Shown here one piece after another: positions 25,905 to 34,627 of a stretch of 64,000 nucleotides of DNA (its first letter is position 1; each line of letters opens with the position of its first letter). A program made the position numbers and the translations under genes. The stretch covers positions 186,001 through 250,000 of the forward strand of contig JASSUG010000002.1 in the NCBI GenBank assembly GCA_031963465.1, written 5' to 3'. Below the pieces are notes generated by a model. It was not told the DNA's origin, did not search any database, and was given only the letters and a program-made list of their open reading frames with translations. The stretch comes from Mycoavidus cysteinexigens_B (lineage in GTDB: Bacteria; Pseudomonadota; Gammaproteobacteria; Burkholderiales; Burkholderiaceae).

Positions 25905-27248
25905 TTATGCGTTAAATGGATGGCGCAGCAGAATCGTTTCGCAACGATCTGGACCGGTCGAGATCATATCAATCGGCACGCCCGTAATGGCCTCAATGCG
26001 CTGCAGATATTGGCGCGCGTTCAGGGGTAAATCATCCCAAGTACGGATACCTGCTGTACTTTGCCGCCAGCCGGCAAAGCTTTCATAGATGGGTTCACAT
26101 TTGGCAGCAGCAGTCGCACCCGGCGGCAACAACTCAAGCAAGCGACCATTCATTTTGTAGCCGACGCATAGCTTGATGGTATCGAATTCATCGAGCACAT
26201 CGAGCTTAGTCATGCATAAACCGCTAACACCGTTAATTTGCAGCGAGCGTTTCAAGGCCGCAGCATCCAGCCAGCCAGTCCGGCGCGGTCGCCCCGTCAC
26301 CGAGCCAAATTCATTGCCGGCCTTAGCCAGCGCCAAGCCGGTCGGCTCTTGCCGTTGCGCATTGTCCGCATCATAGAGTTCGCTAGGAAAAGGCCCGGCA
26401 CCGACACGAGTGCAGTAGGCTTTAGTAATCCCGAGAATATAGTGCAACTGTTGCGGCCCCACCCCGGCGCCTGAGGTCGCTGCACCGGCGATACAATTGC
26501 TGCTGGTGACAAATGGATAGGTGCCATGGTCAATATCGAGCAGGGTGCCTTGCGCGCCCTCAAACAGCAAATTTTTGCCGGCGCGGTTTTGCTCATATAA
26601 AGCAGCAGAAACATCAGCGACCATCGGTGCAAGTGGCTCAGCAAAAGCTAACATCGTGTCTAGCGTTTGTTGATAATCCACAGGTTGGCCACCTAGGTAC
26701 TGGCTCAGTACAAAATTATGAAAATCGAGCGTGTCTCGCAGCCGTTCACTAAAGCTTGTCGGATCAAATAGATCTTGCACCCGTAACGCGCGCCGGCCCA
26801 CTTTGTCTTCATACGCTGGGCCAATGCCGCGCTTAGTCGTGCCAATCTTGCATGTGCCACCGCGCCATGCTTCACGCGCTTGATCAATCGCCACGTGATA
26901 GGGCAGAATTAAGGTGGCCGCCTCAGAAATAAAGAGTCGATCCCGCACCGCCAGACCTGCCGCTTCAAGTTCGCCAATTTCCTTAAACAACGCCTCGGGC
27001 GAAAGCACCACGCCATTGCCAATATAGCATTTCACTCCCGCGCGCATAATGCCTGACGGAATCAAGCGCAGGATGGTTTTTTGGCCGCCGATGATCAGTG
27101 TATGGCCAGCATTGTGCCCACCCTGAAAACGCACGACGCCTTGCGCATGGTCAGTCAACCAGTCAACAATTTTTCCTTTTCCTTCATCACCCCATTGGGT
27201 GCCGACCACGACGACATTGCGTCCTTGGGTTACTGCGCTGCCAGACAT
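25905..27248 (-). CDS. purA: Adenylosuccinate synthetase PurA
   Basis: Joins IMP and aspartate using GTP, the first committed step to AMP. 447 residues from MSGSAVTQGRNVVVVGTQWG. It shows the P-loop-like GTQWGDEGKGKIVDWL, the family signature FQGGHNAGHTLIIG, the catalytic region KRGIGPAYEDKVGRRALRV and the GTP-binding end ISTGPDRCETILL. The chosen start fits the family; an upstream in-frame start at 27305 would add 19 atypical residues. It normally follows hisZ in Burkholderiales; here only a probable hisZ remnant precedes it. Confidence 0.97.
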   Translation of the reverse strand: MSGSAVTQGRNVVVVGTQWGDEGKGKIVDWLTDHAQGVVRFQGGHNAGHTLIIGGQKTILRLIPSGIMRAGVKCYIGNGVVLSPEALFKEIGELEAAGLAVRDRLFISEAATLILPYHVAIDQAREAWRGGTCKIGTTKRGIGPAYEDKVGRRALRVQDLFDPTSFSERLRDTLDFHNFVLSQYLGGQPVDYQQTLDTMLAFAEPLAPMVADVSAALYEQNRAGKNLLFEGAQGTLLDIDHGTYPFVTSSNCIAGAATSGAGVGPQQLHYILGITKAYCTRVGAGPFPSELYDADNAQRQEPTGLALAKAGNEFGSVTGRPRRTGWLDAAALKRSLQINGVSGLCMTKLDVLDEFDTIKLCVGYKMNGRLLELLPPGATAAAKCEPIYESFAGWRQSTAGIRTWDDLPLNARQYLQRIEAITGVPIDMISTGPDRCETILLRHPFNA

Positions 27249-27280
27249 ATTGGAATCTTTAGTTGGATTAAAAATGAATG

Positions 27281-27395
27281 TTACTCTTTCGCTGCGACCT
27301 GCCACTGATCGCCGCGCTTAACTAGGATCCGAGCGCACGCAAACTCCTCAAGTTTGCGCGCTTCGGACGGCAAAATATCGACACTATTTTCTGCT
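27281..27395 (-). pseudogene. Probable remnant of hisZ 3' end
   Basis: The minus-strand frame ending at 27281 reads LPSEARKLEEFACARILVKR then GDQWQVAAKE and a stop. This resembles the HisZ C terminus (LPGxxxxxxEFxCDRxLVxxxGxWxV), and lies exactly where hisZ sits in relatives, between hflC and purA. The upstream frame runs into hflC, so nearly all of the gene is missing. HisZ is the regulatory subunit of ATP phosphoribosyltransferase. The match is short and judged from memory. Confidence 0.45.
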
Positions 27396-27440
27396 AGAAG
27401 CCAAGTAAACATCAACGATCTATCGAAGGTTCGCTCAATT

Positions 27441-28325
27441 TTAGCGCTTGCTACTTGGCACTCCTGCCGAATTATGCATAAAGCGGAAGAAGTCGCTCGT
27501 TGGGTCAACCACGATCACCTCACGTTCACGAAAAGCCTGCCGATAAGCATCAAGACTTTTGTAAAAACGATAGAATTGTGGATCACGTCCGAACGCGCTT
27601 GCATAAATTGCAATGGCTTGTGCATCGCCGTTGCCCTTCACCATCTGCGCTCGCTTATAACCTTGCGCCAAGATCATTTCACGCTGACGGTCGGCATAGG
27701 AGCGCTTTTCAGCAGCCTCAACCATGCCCGCTGAACGTAATTGGTGAGCAGCCTCTGTGCGCTCGGCTCCCATCTGTTTGTATATTGCATCGTTCAACTC
27801 TGTCGGAAAATCCAGATGAGTCATGGATATATCGACAATCTCAATGCCCAACATGCTGGTTTCGCGCGTGATTTGTGTCTGCACGGCGTGCATTATCCGA
27901 TTGTCGTTGTTGGCAAGCAACTCGGCTACCGAGTGTTGCCCGCGTTCTGCATTCAGCGCCGTGTGTGCCAAGTGCAATAATTGACTCTGCGCCGGCGCCA
28001 GTTCGTGACGAAAGTGACTAAAGTATTTGTCTGGATCAGTAATGCGCCATTTAATATATAGCCTGACTAATACTTGCTTTTTATCGGCCGTCAAGTAATG
28101 CTCTGGATTCTGAGCCGTCACAGTTTGCGTCCGTTTATCCAATAACCTGACTCTGTCAAATGGCAGCGGTAATTTCCAGTACAGACCGGGAGCACTAATC
28201 ACTCGCTTGAGGCTACCCAGCCCAGAAACGACCACAGCATATTGACGCTGGTCCACCACCAACAACGTTGAGGCCCCCAAAGTCAGTGCCAAAAAAAAGG
28301 CAATCCATAGGGAGATTCGGTTCAT
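27441..28325 (-). CDS. hflC: Protease modulator HflC
   Basis: SPFH/band-7 membrane protein that, with HflK, forms a large complex around the FtsH protease. 294 residues from MNRISLWIAFFLALTLGAST, one N-terminal membrane anchor followed by VVDQRQYAVVVSGLGSLKRV and a periplasmic band-7 domain (LLDKRTQTVTAQNPEHYLTA; LGIEIVDISMTHLDFP). The start at 28325 gives the family-typical N terminus; the longer frame to 28478 overlaps hflK. It lies 25 bp after hflK and is probably translated from the same message. Confidence 0.95.
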   Translation of the reverse strand: MNRISLWIAFFLALTLGASTLLVVDQRQYAVVVSGLGSLKRVISAPGLYWKLPLPFDRVRLLDKRTQTVTAQNPEHYLTADKKQVLVRLYIKWRITDPDKYFSHFRHELAPAQSQLLHLAHTALNAERGQHSVAELLANNDNRIMHAVQTQITRETSMLGIEIVDISMTHLDFPTELNDAIYKQMGAERTEAAHQLRSAGMVEAAEKRSYADRQREMILAQGYKRAQMVKGNGDAQAIAIYASAFGRDPQFYRFYKSLDAYRQAFREREVIVVDPTSDFFRFMHNSAGVPSSKR

Positions 28326-28350
28326 CTTGAATTTTTGTTCTTTCACCGCA

Positions 28351-29718
28351 TTAACGTCCGTCATCGTTACGGTCCCGAGCGCGCAGCAGGTCGCGTAGAC
28401 TCGCCGGCTCAGTGCTCGCTGGCGTAGTAGGGCCGGTTGCTGGCTGAGGATCTTTGGCCAACGGCTGCCCAGTCGCATGAGCCGCGCCTGCCTCTACCTT
28501 TGCTGTCGCCGCAGGCGCTTTGCTTGGACTGGCATCAGGCATTGCAGTCTGAGGCACTGCGCTGTTTGCCAATAGCTTATCAAGCGGCAGATGGATTAGA
28601 GCGCTAGTCATTTTGTTATCTACCAACACTTTAGTTGCATTGCCATAGATTTGCTGCATCGTTTCCAAGTACATGTGCTCACGAATCACCGCCGGCGCTT
28701 TTAAATATTCGGCAAGGACTTGCTTAAAACGCTCTGCATCCCCTTGCGCCTGAGCGATCACACGTGCCTTATGGCCCTCAGCCTCATTCATCATCTGTGC
28801 AACGTCCGCACGCGCGCGCGCGAGGAGCGCATCGCTATACGCGCTGGCCTGCTTCTTTTGGCGTTCGTTCTCTTGCATTGCCTTAAATGCATCATCAAAT
28901 GCCGCCTGTATCTGTGCCGACCACCGTAGCGTTTGCATTGACACGTCTTTAATGAGAATGCCTGTGTGGTACAGATCCAGCTTATTTTGCAGCTTTTGCT
29001 TGAGTTCAAACACCGCCATTTCACGATTGTGAGAGAGCAGATCGTCTAGTTTGAGTTTGCCCAAAACCGCGCGAGCCGCGGCTTCGCCTGCCTGCGCAAT
29101 GCTAGCCTGCGCATCGACATTATTAAAGAGAAAGGCATGAGCATCTTTGATCTGATAGCGTATCGTAAAACGCGCATCGACAAGCTTACCATCTCGCGTC
29201 AGCATTGGCGAAGCTTTAACGCCAGCCGACTCATGGCTTTTATTGCCGCCGATTTCAACCGGCTGCGCTGGGGCTAGATCAACCAATGTACATGACTGGA
29301 ATGGATAGGGTAAATGCCACCGGATGCCAGTTAAGGTGGTCGTATATCTATAACTTCCAAGCTGCGTAATCACGCCTGCCTGACCTTCCCCTACCATATA
29401 AACACCACTGCCCAGCCAGATAGCCAGCAGAAGGGCACAGCCAATCCCAATGCCATAGTAACGGTTGTTTTTGCCCCCGCCAAATGGACCACGCCCGCCA
29501 TTAGCCGCCTCTTTTAGTCCAAACAGGCGGCTTAAACGACGATTGAAGTCGCGCCAAAGTTCGTCCAAGTCGGGTGGATTATTGCGGCTATTGGCGGCCC
29601 CATTGAGTTCCAGTGTTTGCCCTTGCAAACGCCTAAAACCTAACTGGGTCCGCTGATACGCCACCGCAAACCACCCGCTTCTAGCTAGCGTTTTAATTTG
29701 CTTGATCCGCGTCAGCAT
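28351..29718 (-). CDS. hflK: FtsH protease modulator HflK
   Basis: Partner of HflC in the FtsH-associated membrane complex. It has the family motif PPDLDELWRDFNRRLSRLFG, a Gly-rich stretch, a membrane segment (IGIGCALLLAIWLGSGVYMV) and a band-7 domain (GEGQAGVITQLGSYR; ARFTIRYQIKDAHAFLFNN). The C-terminal tail is Ala/Pro-rich. The start is uncertain: the ATG at 29718 overlaps hfq by 26 bp, and a GTG at 29664 or a later TTG would avoid this. The residues before PPDLDELW (TLARSGWFAVAYQRTQLGF) are unlike family members. hflX, normally between hfq and hflK, is absent. Confidence 0.9.
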   Translation of the reverse strand: MLTRIKQIKTLARSGWFAVAYQRTQLGFRRLQGQTLELNGAANSRNNPPDLDELWRDFNRRLSRLFGLKEAANGGRGPFGGGKNNRYYGIGIGCALLLAIWLGSGVYMVGEGQAGVITQLGSYRYTTTLTGIRWHLPYPFQSCTLVDLAPAQPVEIGGNKSHESAGVKASPMLTRDGKLVDARFTIRYQIKDAHAFLFNNVDAQASIAQAGEAAARAVLGKLKLDDLLSHNREMAVFELKQKLQNKLDLYHTGILIKDVSMQTLRWSAQIQAAFDDAFKAMQENERQKKQASAYSDALLARARADVAQMMNEAEGHKARVIAQAQGDAERFKQVLAEYLKAPAVIREHMYLETMQQIYGNATKVLVDNKMTSALIHLPLDKLLANSAVPQTAMPDASPSKAPAATAKVEAGAAHATGQPLAKDPQPATGPTTPASTEPASLRDLLRARDRNDDGR

Positions 29719-29938
29719 CTGTAGAAAAATTGACTGGACGGGCAGGCACAACCGTAGAGATTGCGTGTTTGTATACCATCTGGGTTACGGTATTTTTTAG
29801 CAATACTACATATTGGTCAAAAGATTCGACATTACCTTGCAATTTAATGCCGTTAACAAGATAAATTGACACCGGCACATGTTCTTTACGCAGTGCGTTC
29901 AGAAACGGGTCTTGTAATAGTTGCCCTTTATTACTCAT
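29693..29938 (-). CDS. hfq: RNA chaperone Hfq
   Basis: Hexameric Sm-like RNA chaperone for small-RNA regulation. 81 residues from MSNKGQLLQDPFLNALRKEH. Sm1 is VPVSIYLVNGIKLQGNVESF with FDQYVVLL, and Sm2 is VYKHAISTVVP. The tail is short and acidic. The ATG at 29938 is supported by GGAG seven bases upstream; the in-frame codon at 29950 is itself part of that site. The flanking 140 bp before der is very AT-rich and likely contains the promoter. Confidence 0.98.
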   Translation of the reverse strand: MSNKGQLLQDPFLNALRKEHVPVSIYLVNGIKLQGNVESFDQYVVLLKNTVTQMVYKHAISTVVPARPVNFSTDADADQAN

Positions 29939-30091
29939 AGTAAACTCCATTTTACTTTTTACGATTGGATTAATAAATCAAAATATTAAAAAATTCTAAT
30001 TTCAGCCAGCTATTATAACTACAGCCAATTTACTAAGTGAAGCAAAATTTATTTCTAATTAATTTAAAAAATTAATTTAAAAAATTATGCC

Positions 30092-31429
30092 CTACTTTCT
30101 GTCAACGTAAGGATTGCGCCCTGATCGAAACTCTACTCTTAATGGCGTACCCGTCAACGCAAATGTTTCACGAAATCTTCGTTCAAGGTAACGCCGATAA
30201 GAATCTGTTATCGCGTCAAGCGCATTCCCATGGATAATAATAATCGGCGGATTCTGACCACCCTGATGCGCATAGCGCAACTTTGGTCGTACCGGCCCCT
30301 TACGACGTGGCTGCTGAAACTCAACTGCCTCGATCAACGCCCGCGTCAACTTCGGTGTTGGCAAATCTGCCATTGCCGCAGCATATGCGTCGTCAACCGA
30401 ACGTACTAGCGGATCGATACCGATTTTTTTGGTCGCCGAAATGAAGTGAAACTTCGCGAAATCGAGAAATTGTAATTGTCGTGTTAACTCAGTTTTAAAA
30501 CGCTCGCGCGTATGGGCATCAAGCCCATCCCATTTATTAACGCCAACGACTAATGCCCGCCCCTGTTCAATCACAAAACCCGCAATATGCGCGTCTTGCT
30601 CGCTGATATCCTGACATGCGTCAAGCAAAAGCACAACAACATTTGCATCAGAAATAGCTTGCAGGGTTTTAACTACCGAAAATTTTTCAACTGCTTCAAA
30701 CACTTTACCACGACGACGCAAGCCCGCTGTATCGATTAGCGTGTAAGACCGCCCTTGCCGCTCGAAATCAATATAGATGGAATCGCGAGTTGTCCCCGGC
30801 ATATCAAACGCAATCACGCGTTCTTCGCCAAGCAACGTATTCACCAACGTCGATTTACCTACATTAGGACGGCCGACAATTGCAATTTTAACACCATGCG
30901 CTGCATTATCGGCCTCACTTTCATCCACACGCCCAGCATAAGCAAGTTCGAGGGCATGCTCTATCATGTCGCGCACGCCTTCCCCATGTGCCGATGAAAT
31001 CGCACAGGGCTCACCTAAACCAAGCTCATAGAAATCAGCAACGACCGCGCTATGCTTCATTCCTTCGGCTTTATTCACCACTAAACTCAATGGCCGCCCG
31101 GTTTTACGTAGATGATCAGCAATCAAACTATCCTGCGGCGTCATGCCTTGGCGGGCATCTACGATAAAAACAACTACATCTGCCTCATCTATGGCTTGCT
31201 GTGTCTGACGCGCCATTTGGTGGACGATGCCCTCTTTGACGACTGGCTCGAAGCCCCCCGTATCCACCACTAAATAAGGGCGCTCACCTAAACGGCCCTC
31301 ACCGTAATGGCGATCTCGCGTTAAGCCAGGTAAATTGGCAACCAGCGCATCACGCGAGCGCGTCAGGCGATTAAATAAAGTTGATTTGCCGACATTGGGG
31401 CGCCCTACTAGGGCAATTACTGGCTTCAT
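30092..31429 (-). CDS. der: Ribosome-assembly GTPase Der (EngA)
   Basis: Essential tandem GTPase for 50S subunit maturation. 445 residues with two G domains. Each has a P loop: IALVGRPNVGKSTLFNRLT at the N terminus and IAIVGRPNVGKSTLVNTLLG near residue 183. DTGGF and DTAGL are the G3 motifs, NKAE and NKWD the G4 motifs. The C-terminal KH-like domain includes PKLRYAHQGGQNPPIIIIHG. The start overlaps bamB by 4 bp (ATGA), so the two are translationally coupled. Confidence 0.98.
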   Translation of the reverse strand: MKPVIALVGRPNVGKSTLFNRLTRSRDALVANLPGLTRDRHYGEGRLGERPYLVVDTGGFEPVVKEGIVHQMARQTQQAIDEADVVVFIVDARQGMTPQDSLIADHLRKTGRPLSLVVNKAEGMKHSAVVADFYELGLGEPCAISSAHGEGVRDMIEHALELAYAGRVDESEADNAAHGVKIAIVGRPNVGKSTLVNTLLGEERVIAFDMPGTTRDSIYIDFERQGRSYTLIDTAGLRRRGKVFEAVEKFSVVKTLQAISDANVVVLLLDACQDISEQDAHIAGFVIEQGRALVVGVNKWDGLDAHTRERFKTELTRQLQFLDFAKFHFISATKKIGIDPLVRSVDDAYAAAMADLPTPKLTRALIEAVEFQQPRRKGPVRPKLRYAHQGGQNPPIIIIHGNALDAITDSYRRYLERRFRETFALTGTPLRVEFRSGRNPYVDRK

Positions 31430-32577
31430 TTGGGGCGGAATGCGTATAAACTACCATTGCTCGTTTGCACAACGAGGGTACGCCGCTTGGCTAACACCGG
31501 CTGGGCGCTAATGGCGCTGCCATCTGTTGCCGTTCGCGCAACCAAATTGCCTTGCTCACGTGAGAAAAAATGTACGAAACCACGATAATCGCCAACCGCA
31601 ATTGTTTGGCCAGCGATGATCGGGGTTCCTAGGCCACGGCTTTTAAGCTTGGCATTTTGCCAAAGCTGCTTACCATTGGCGGCATCGTAGAGCGAGATCA
31701 CCGACCAATCATCGCTTGCCACCAATGCGCCTTTATCCTGCGCAATCCCACGGTAACTTGAGAATGGCTGCTCCCATAAAGGCTGTCCATTATGGACATT
31801 AAAGCAACCCAAGCTCCCTTGAAAAGTCACAGCACAGGTTTGCTCACCTACCAACGTCGGAGCGCCGGCCACATCGTTTAAGCGCTCGACTTCAGTCACG
31901 CCCCTTGGATAGGCCACTGGCGTTTGCCAATAAGGCGCGCCGTTTGAAAGATTAATCGCGGCCAATGAACCATCTGGAAAGCCCGCGAGAAACGCGCCCA
32001 TCCCCGCAAATATCATCTCAGCGCTGGTGCGCAAATTCAGCAACGGCGCACGATTATAAAACACCCATTTTTGTGCGCCTGTTTGCAGATCAAACGCAAT
32101 AATGCGGCTATCTGTTGTGCGCACTAGCACCTTACCCTGGCCAACTAAAGGGGAGGTTAAGATTTCACCGTTGGCCTTAGCCTGCCATAACAATTTGCCG
32201 TTGGCATCAAGTAAATAGACAGTGCCGTTTAAGCTAGCAACGGCCGCCACTGTGCCGTCACTGCCCACGCCTGCGGATAAGTCAGTATCAAGCTTGGTGC
32301 GCCAAAGCGTCTGGCCACTGCCGACATCAAATTTTGCTACCGTACCGTTAGCCCCAGCAGCATACACTGCATCATCGAAAGCAATCGGCTGAAATAGATA
32401 ACGGCCGCCCTTACCGACATTTGCCGTCCAAATTTGCTCAACGCCAAGCACTGGGGAAATGTCGGCGAGAGGGGTCGGAACGCGCCGCACATCCTTCGAC
32501 GATGCGCAAGCGGCGCATAGCAGCACGGTCAAGATACAGGCCAGCGGATAAAACAGAGAGCGAGGGGAATAAATCAT
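31426..32577 (-). CDS. bamB: Outer membrane assembly lipoprotein BamB
   Basis: Beta-propeller lipoprotein of the BAM complex that inserts outer-membrane proteins. 383 residues. The signal ends in the lipobox LLCAACASS. The rest consists of PQQ-like repeats with the family wording YAAGANGTVAKFDVGSGQTL, VYLLDANGKLLWQAK and IIAFDLQTGAQKWVF. It follows yfgM by 9 bp and overlaps der, the classical order. Confidence 0.96.
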   Translation of the reverse strand: MIYSPRSLFYPLACILTVLLCAACASSKDVRRVPTPLADISPVLGVEQIWTANVGKGGRYLFQPIAFDDAVYAAGANGTVAKFDVGSGQTLWRTKLDTDLSAGVGSDGTVAAVASLNGTVYLLDANGKLLWQAKANGEILTSPLVGQGKVLVRTTDSRIIAFDLQTGAQKWVFYNRAPLLNLRTSAEMIFAGMGAFLAGFPDGSLAAINLSNGAPYWQTPVAYPRGVTEVERLNDVAGAPTLVGEQTCAVTFQGSLGCFNVHNGQPLWEQPFSSYRGIAQDKGALVASDDWSVISLYDAANGKQLWQNAKLKSRGLGTPIIAGQTIAVGDYRGFVHFFSREQGNLVARTATDGSAISAQPVLAKRRTLVVQTSNGSLYAFRPK

Positions 32578-32586
32578 AAAAGTATC

Positions 32587-33237
32587 TTAGCCGCCCAACG
32601 CATCAAGCTTGAGCTGGACCAGGCGACGTACCGGGCCATTGTTTGCATTATCCGCCGCCAACCACTGCAAGGCGTCTTGATACGCTTGCCGCGCGTCATC
32701 ACGTTTGCCTTGGGCCGCCAATAAATCGCCGCGGCGATCCGCATAGAGCGCTTTAAATGTATCCATCGGTGGCTGGGCAAGCAAGCTTAAACCCTGCTCG
32801 TAGGCTTTTTCATCAAGCAAGATTGAAGCTAAGCGCAAGCGTGCGAGGTGCTGATATTCAGTATCGCGCGCATGCTCAATAGCCCATTGCAATTGGGTTT
32901 TAGCGGCCGCGCTATCAGCTGCTTGGTAGAAGGTTTTGGCGCCAATCAGGGCGCTCATCTGTGCATACGGCGTACGCTTAAATTTACTTTGCATATCGCT
33001 TAGGATGCGAGCCAGCCGCTCTTTATCGAGCTCCTGGACAGATGCCTGCGCAACCTGTTGCAGCTGTTCGTAAAGGACCGCTGCTTGCGCTGCCTGTCGG
33101 CTTTGCCAGTAATTCCAGCCACTCCAGCCAGCCCCGACCAATAGCACGATGGTTAATGATCGGATCAGGGTATTACCCCACCGAGTCCACCATGTTTTCA
33201 TATTATCGAGTGTTTCCTGTTCGTCGTGATAACTCAT
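32587..33237 (-). CDS. YfgM-type tetratricopeptide membrane protein
   Basis: 216 residues. A cytoplasmic N terminus (MSYHDEQETLDNMKTWWTRW) is followed by one membrane segment (LTIVLLVGAGWSGWNYW) and a periplasmic TPR-like domain (QLQWAIEHARDTEYQHLARL; RRGDLLAAQGKRDDARQAYQ). The family is linked to periplasmic chaperones and the Sec translocon in E. coli. Position between hisS and bamB supports the assignment. Confidence 0.92.
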   Translation of the reverse strand: MSYHDEQETLDNMKTWWTRWGNTLIRSLTIVLLVGAGWSGWNYWQSRQAAQAAVLYEQLQQVAQASVQELDKERLARILSDMQSKFKRTPYAQMSALIGAKTFYQAADSAAAKTQLQWAIEHARDTEYQHLARLRLASILLDEKAYEQGLSLLAQPPMDTFKALYADRRGDLLAAQGKRDDARQAYQDALQWLAADNANNGPVRRLVQLKLDALGG

Positions 33238-33270
33238 ACCATTGCTTCCTTTTAGAAACGGGTTGCGCTG

Positions 33271-34593
33271 CTAGGCGGCAACCATTGCATCGATTAGATA
33301 GTCTAGTAAACGCTCGTTAGAGATGCTGTGTTGCGTGGCATCGCTACCTGCTTCATGGGTCTTGCGCAACGCTTTGACGGTGACCGAGCCTTGTGCCACT
33401 TCATCCTCGCCAATGATAACCGCATATTGTGCGCCACTCGCATCCGCACGCTTCATTTGTGTTTTAAAATTTGCCGGAGCACCATTGGCGCTACAGTGCA
33501 AAATAACCTCAAAGCTTGCGTCGCGCAGTCGTTCTGCAATAATAAAAGCTTGCGTGCGCGCAGCGTCACCCTGATGAACAAGATAGATATCGCAGCCTTG
33601 CGGCTGCGGCGTGAGTTGATCTTCTTTAAGCAGTTCAAGAACCCGCTCAATACCTACGGCCCAGCCACACGCGGGCACAGGCTTGCCACCAAGCTGCTCA
33701 AACAACAAATCATAGCGCCCGCCTCCAGCCACTGTACCCTGCGACCCAAGTCGGTCGGTGACCCATTCAAAGACCGTCAAATTGTAATAGTCAAGCCCGC
33801 GCACAAGGCGTGGATTCAAGGTAAATGGAATATTATTGGCTTTTAACAACTGACTTAACGCATCAAAGTGGGCCAGCGATGCATCCCCTAAAAAATCCAT
33901 TAGCTTAGGTGCCTGTTGCACCAGCTCTTGCAACGCAGGCTGTTTAGTATCCAGCACCCGTAGCGGGTTAGCATATAGGCGCCGCTTCGCTTCGTCATCA
34001 AGTAACTCCCTATGCTGCTCTAAGTAAGCGACTAACGCTTTGCGATGTTCGGCACGCTCAGCAGGCTGGCCTAACGAATTAAGCTCAAGCCGGATACCCG
34101 TCAAACCAAGCTCATCCCATAAACGTTGAGACAGCAAAATAATTTCAGCATCCGCATCTGGACCAGCAAAACCCAACGCTTCAACCCCAAGCTGATGAAA
34201 CTGCCGATAGCGGCCGCGCTGTGGGCGTTCGTGCCTAAACATCGGCCCCTTATACCACAAACGCTTAGGACCATCATATAACAAGCTATGTTCAATGGTT
34301 GCCCGCACAACGGCAGCCGTATTTTCTGGACGCAAGGTCAAGCATTCGCCATTGAGCGCATCCACAAAACTATACATTTCTTTTTCAACGATATCCGTCA
34401 CTTCACCGATACCGCGCGTAAAAAGCTGCGTTTGTTCAACAATTGGAGTACGGATATTACGATAGCCGTAGGCGCTTAGTGCTGCTTTCGCAGTATTTTC
34501 AAAAAACTCCCATAGGGCTGCGTCCTGCGGCAGGATGTCATTCATCCCTTTGATGCCGGTCAGTTTTTCAACCTTCTTACTTTGCTCTATCAT
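33271..34593 (-). CDS. hisS: Histidyl-tRNA synthetase
   Basis: Charges tRNA-His. 440 residues from MIEQSKKVEKLTGIKGMNDI. Class II motif 2 is FRHERPQRGRYRQFHQLGVE; the histidine-specific signatures LVRGLDYYNLTVFEWV and GGGRYDLLFEQLGGK are present; the C-terminal anticodon-binding domain includes CDIYLVHQGD. It lies between ispG and yfgM in the usual cluster, 34 bp downstream of the ispG stop region and 33 bp before yfgM. Confidence 0.97.
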   Translation of the reverse strand: MIEQSKKVEKLTGIKGMNDILPQDAALWEFFENTAKAALSAYGYRNIRTPIVEQTQLFTRGIGEVTDIVEKEMYSFVDALNGECLTLRPENTAAVVRATIEHSLLYDGPKRLWYKGPMFRHERPQRGRYRQFHQLGVEALGFAGPDADAEIILLSQRLWDELGLTGIRLELNSLGQPAERAEHRKALVAYLEQHRELLDDEAKRRLYANPLRVLDTKQPALQELVQQAPKLMDFLGDASLAHFDALSQLLKANNIPFTLNPRLVRGLDYYNLTVFEWVTDRLGSQGTVAGGGRYDLLFEQLGGKPVPACGWAVGIERVLELLKEDQLTPQPQGCDIYLVHQGDAARTQAFIIAERLRDASFEVILHCSANGAPANFKTQMKRADASGAQYAVIIGEDEVAQGSVTVKALRKTHEAGSDATQHSISNERLLDYLIDAMVAA

Positions 34594-34627
34594 GGGTTTT
34601 AATTAACTCTATTTTGTTGAATCTTTT

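Noticed and set aside
28326..28478. N-terminal extension of hflC to 28478
   Set aside because: It lies inside hflK and adds 51 residues before the membrane anchor; ATG at 28325 fits HflC.
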